Source of the DNA: Lentzea nigeriaca
GTDB lineage: Bacteria > Actinomycetota > Actinomycetes > Mycobacteriales > Pseudonocardiaceae
Assembly (NCBI RefSeq): GCF_016907955.1
Contig: NZ_JAFBCX010000005.1
Span: forward strand, 496,001 to 560,000
Direction: 5' to 3'
Length of the DNA stretch: 64,000 nucleotides
A program made the position numbers and the translations under genes. Each line of letters starts with the position of its first letter. The stretch's first letter is position 1. The notes below the pieces were generated by a model. It was not told the origin of the DNA. It saw only the letters and a list, made by a program, of their open reading frames with translations, and searched no databases. This document shows, one piece after another, positions 62,041 to 64,000 of the stretch.

Positions 62041-62583
62041 ATGTTCGTGAGGTCATTGGGCGATGGCGCCGAGCTGAGGCCGTTGGAACCGTGGCAGGCG
62101 GAGGAGTTCTTCGCGCACATGGAGCGCGGGCGGGAGTTCATCGGGCAGCACATCGGGTTCGCGGATGCCGCGAAGGACCTCGACAGCGCGCGAAACCTCC
62201 TGCAGCGCTACGCCGACAAGGCGGCGACCGACACCGGCCGCATCTACGGAATCTGGCTCGACGACAAGCTGGTCGGCGGCGTCATCTTCCGCGAGATGGA
62301 CGTGCCGCAGGGCAGAGCCGAGGTCGGGTGCTGGCTGGAACCGAGCGCCACCGGCAAGGGGCTGGTCACGCGCGCCGCGAAGACCCTGATCGACTGGGCG
62401 ATTCGCGAACGCGGCATGGATCGGGTTGAGTGGCGGGTGTCGTCGAAGAACGCGCCCAGCATCGCGGTCGCACAGCGGCTCGGACTGACGAGGGACGGGG
62501 TGCTGCGCTCGTACTCCGTGCACCGCGGGGTCAGGCAGGACGTCGAGGTGTGGTCGGTGCTGGCACCGGAGTGGGAGAGCTGA
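62041..62583 (+). CDS. GNAT N-acetyltransferase, RimJ/RimL type (copy 2)
   Basis: 180 residues from ATG 62041. By hand count about 30 of 180 residues differ from copy 1. The changes cluster in the acceptor side (for example NTAADTARIC versus KAATDTGRIY, and KYFLYRG versus SYSVHRG), while the acetyl-CoA loop EVGCWLEPSATGKGL is identical. That pattern suggests a shifted acceptor specificity after duplication. The stop overlaps the start of the alpha/beta hydrolase gene (TGATG). Confidence 0.9.
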   Translation: MFVRSLGDGAELRPLEPWQAEEFFAHMERGREFIGQHIGFADAAKDLDSARNLLQRYADKAATDTGRIYGIWLDDKLVGGVIFREMDVPQGRAEVGCWLEPSATGKGLVTRAAKTLIDWAIRERGMDRVEWRVSSKNAPSIAVAQRLGLTRDGVLRSYSVHRGVRQDVEVWSVLAPEWES

Positions 62584-63266
62584 TGGACGATCTCGTGCTG
62601 CTGCACGCCTTTCCGCTCGACGCGCGGATGTGGAACGTGCCGGGCGCACTGATGCCGAACCTGCGCGGGCACGGCGAACCGGACCTCGGCACGCTCGCGG
62701 ACCAGGTCATCGCCGAGCTGGGCGACAGGGAGGTCGTGCTCGGCGGGTGCTCGATGGGCGGCTACGTCGCGATGGCCGTGCTCCGGCGCGCGCCGGAACG
62801 CGTGAAAGGCCTCGTCCTCGTCGACACCAAGCACACCGCGGACACACCGGAAGCCGCAAGGAACCGGCACGCCATGGCCGACCGGGTCGAGGCGGAAGGG
62901 GTCGGCGAGTGGCTCGTGGAGGCGATGCTGCCGAACCTGCTCAGCCCGAACGCGTCGGCGCGGGCGCGGAAGCTCGTCACCACCATGATCCTCGAACAGC
63001 GGCCGGAGGACGTGGCGTGGTGGCAGCGCGCGATGGCGAAGCGACCGGACTCCGCTGACGTGCTCGGCAAAGCGGACGTTCCCGCGCTCGTGGTGAGCGG
63101 CGAGCTCGACCCGCTCATGCCGCCGGAGATCGGCCGGCAACTCGCGGAAGTGTTGCCGCGCAGCACGTTCATCGAGATGGAGGGTGTCGCTCACCTGCCA
63201 CCGGTGGAGCAGCCGGAGCGGTTCGCCGAGCAGCTGGAGCGCTGGTTCACCACCGCCGGGCTGTAG
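62583..63266 (+). CDS. Alpha/beta hydrolase
   Basis: 227 residues from ATG 62583, coupled to the GNAT stop. Compact hydrolase: LVLLHAFPLDARMWN with the oxyanion region, nucleophile elbow VLGGCSMGGYVAMAVLRRAPE (Ser in GCSMGG), acid in LVVSGELDPLMPP, and His in EMEGVAHLPPVEQPERF. The cap is short. Substrate unknown; carboxylester or lactone hydrolysis is the family norm. Its last 20 bases overlap the convergent small zinc protein gene. Confidence 0.9.
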   Translation: MDDLVLLHAFPLDARMWNVPGALMPNLRGHGEPDLGTLADQVIAELGDREVVLGGCSMGGYVAMAVLRRAPERVKGLVLVDTKHTADTPEAARNRHAMADRVEAEGVGEWLVEAMLPNLLSPNASARARKLVTTMILEQRPEDVAWWQRAMAKRPDSADVLGKADVPALVVSGELDPLMPPEIGRQLAEVLPRSTFIEMEGVAHLPPVEQPERFAEQLERWFTTAGL

Positions 63267-63540
63267 GGCCGCGGCGGCCGCGCGAGTCCCAGCAGCCCTG
63301 GTGCCAGTGACGGCGTTCCTCCACCGAACCCGTCTCCTCGGCGGGCCAGGCGACGACGTGCGGCGTGCCGGGGCGGATCTCGTGGTCGCAGCCCGGACAG
63401 CGATAGGTCTTCTGGGCCTGCGCCCCCGAGATGGCGCGGACCAGCCAGTCGCCGTCCGGGCCCGACTCGGCACGGGCCCAGCCGACACCGCCACCGAGGG
63501 GCCGGGGGTCTTCGTTCTTGGGCGCGTTACGACGAGGCAC
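63247..63540 (-). CDS. Small conserved actinobacterial protein with Cys/His metal site
   Basis: 97 residues from GTG 63540 (PRRNAPKNEDPRPLGGG); a GTG three codons upstream is also possible. The middle block ESGPDGDWLVRAISGAQAQKTYRCPGCDHEIRPGTPHVVAWP has a CPGC knuckle, and the later HWHQGCWDSR supplies His and Cys, together a plausible zinc site. I recall such proteins as conserved next to FmdB or hydrolase genes in actinobacteria, often loosely named ATP/GTP-binding. Biochemistry unknown. Confidence 0.75.
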   Translation of the reverse strand: MPRRNAPKNEDPRPLGGGVGWARAESGPDGDWLVRAISGAQAQKTYRCPGCDHEIRPGTPHVVAWPAEETGSVEERRHWHQGCWDSRGRRGPTARRW

Positions 63541-63572
63541 GGCCACACGGTAACCGCTCGTAGAATCAGGCC

Positions 63573-63779
63573 GTGCCGACCTACGAGTTCCGTTGCCGAA
63601 CCTGCGACGACACCTTCGAGCTGCAGCGCCCGATGAGCGAGTCGTCCGCACCTGCGAGCTGTCCCGACGGCCACCCCGACACGGTCAAACTGCTGTCGAT
63701 GGCCGGAATCAGCGGTACTCAGCAGCAACCGCAGGCTGGTGGTGGCGGTTGCTGCGGTGGAGGGTGCTGCGGATCCTGA
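63573..63779 (+). CDS. FmdB-family zinc ribbon protein
   Basis: 68 residues from GTG 63573. The start MPTYEFRCRTCDDTFELQRPMSE is the FmdB zinc ribbon, with a second Cys in APASCPDGH and the family's VKLLSMAGISG. The tail GGGGCCGGGCCGS is a Cys-Gly run found in many actinobacterial members. Function unknown, probably regulatory or metal handling. Its last 71 bases overlap the convergent membrane protein. Confidence 0.9.
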   Translation: MPTYEFRCRTCDDTFELQRPMSESSAPASCPDGHPDTVKLLSMAGISGTQQQPQAGGGGCCGGGCCGS

Positions 63780-64000
63780 GCAGGTACAGCACGCTGGCGA
63801 CGAGCAGCGCGGCCGCGAGAGGGATGTGCAGCGCCGTGAGGTGGAAGACCCCGGCGTACACCTGAGCGGTGATCAGCACCAGGAAGCCCAGCGCGTACCA
63901 GACGGGCTGGAGCGACCCGCCGCCCGGCCGCCACGCGAGAACCGCGAAGACGACGTGGGCGACCGTCACGACCCACAACGTGTACGAGCCGGCGCTGTGC
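63709..64000 (-). CDS. Membrane protein, N-terminus beyond the window edge (partial)
   Basis: The frame is open to the window end. It encodes GSYTLWVVTVAHVVFAVLAWRPG, then WYALGFLVLITAQVYAGVFHLTALHIPLAAALLVASVLYLLRI and a basic tail. At least three membrane helices with His residues (VFHLTALHIPL) recall small cytochrome-like or DUF-type integral proteins, but no family can be named. A TTG at 63976-63978 could be a start, but upstream codons remain open. The 71-base overlap with the FmdB gene is unusual, and one of the two 3' ends may be tail only. Confidence 0.6.
   Translation of the reverse strand, partial: HSAGSYTLWVVTVAHVVFAVLAWRPGGGSLQPVWYALGFLVLITAQVYAGVFHLTALHIPLAAALLVASVLYLLRIRSTLHRSNRHHQPAVAAEYR

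Larger units (their letters stand above)
61381..62583 (+). repeat. Tandem duplication unit, about 600 bp, two copies
   Basis: The copies start at the shared ACGCACCAATACGATTCG (61384 and 61989) and run to the ends of the two GNAT genes (61975 and 62583). Equivalent ATGs are 608 bases apart. The second copy includes a mutated remnant of the first codons of the histidine phosphatase gene. Confidence 0.85.

Overview
The window is one continuous stretch of very GC-rich, gene-dense chromosome from an actinomycete. The GlgE alpha-glucan pathway, many GTG starts, SCO6745-family, SPW-repeat, DUF6230/DUF6114 and DUF3817 proteins, PASTA-less Ser/Thr kinases and Tat/lipoprotein exports suggest a filamentous member of the Pseudonocardiales (Lentzea, Saccharothrix or Amycolatopsis type). 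That placement is inference. I see no rRNA, tRNA, CRISPR array, transposase, integrase or prophage.

Layout. 1-3.4 kb: end of glgX, a secreted PIG-L deacetylase, then a cysteine dioxygenase/rhodanese operon preceded by a Cys-containing leader ORF and hairpin, and a degenerate M50-like TPR membrane protein. 3.4-18.6 kb: two small secreted proteins, glgP, two paralogous receptor-like Ser/Thr kinases, and divergent from them the complete glgE-treS-mak-glgB operon (trehalose to maltose-1-phosphate to branched alpha-glucan). 18.7-24.3 kb: two paralogous lipoprotein zinc peptidases flanking a DUF6230/DUF6114 operon, then an ArsR-GNAT fusion behind a palindromic operator. 24.4-31 kb: an operon ending in a thioredoxin-TPR protein with no catalytic cysteines, a MarR gene, an aminoglycoside-phosphotransferase-like gene with a broken tandem copy, and an ABC-2 exporter.

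31-41.7 kb: a large LuxR/ATPase regulator and a mannose locus. A GH92 alpha-mannosidase without signal peptide faces lacI-manA-ABC ATPase-permease-binding protein, and repeated GACAACGTTGTC-type operators tie the locus together. 41.9-50.3 kb: a tandem pair of S33 tripeptidyl-aminopeptidase-like exported enzymes, and an envelope polysaccharide cluster (GT2 synthase facing wecB and a DUF2334 deacetylase) with a paired inverted repeat between the divergent genes. 50.3-53.5 kb: a DevS/DevR-like two-component system overlapping an unusual kinase-fold gene.

53.6-60.7 kb: C4/C5 acyl-CoA metabolism (thiolase, meaB, mce, TetR regulator, ccrA), consistent with the ethylmalonyl-CoA route, then a DivIVA-type coiled-coil protein. 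60.7-64 kb: a 161-bp element with 24-bp inverted termini, a histidine phosphatase, a recent tandem GNAT duplication, an alpha/beta hydrolase, an FmdB zinc ribbon and a membrane protein running off the edge. All coordinates and motifs were read by eye; no database search was run.
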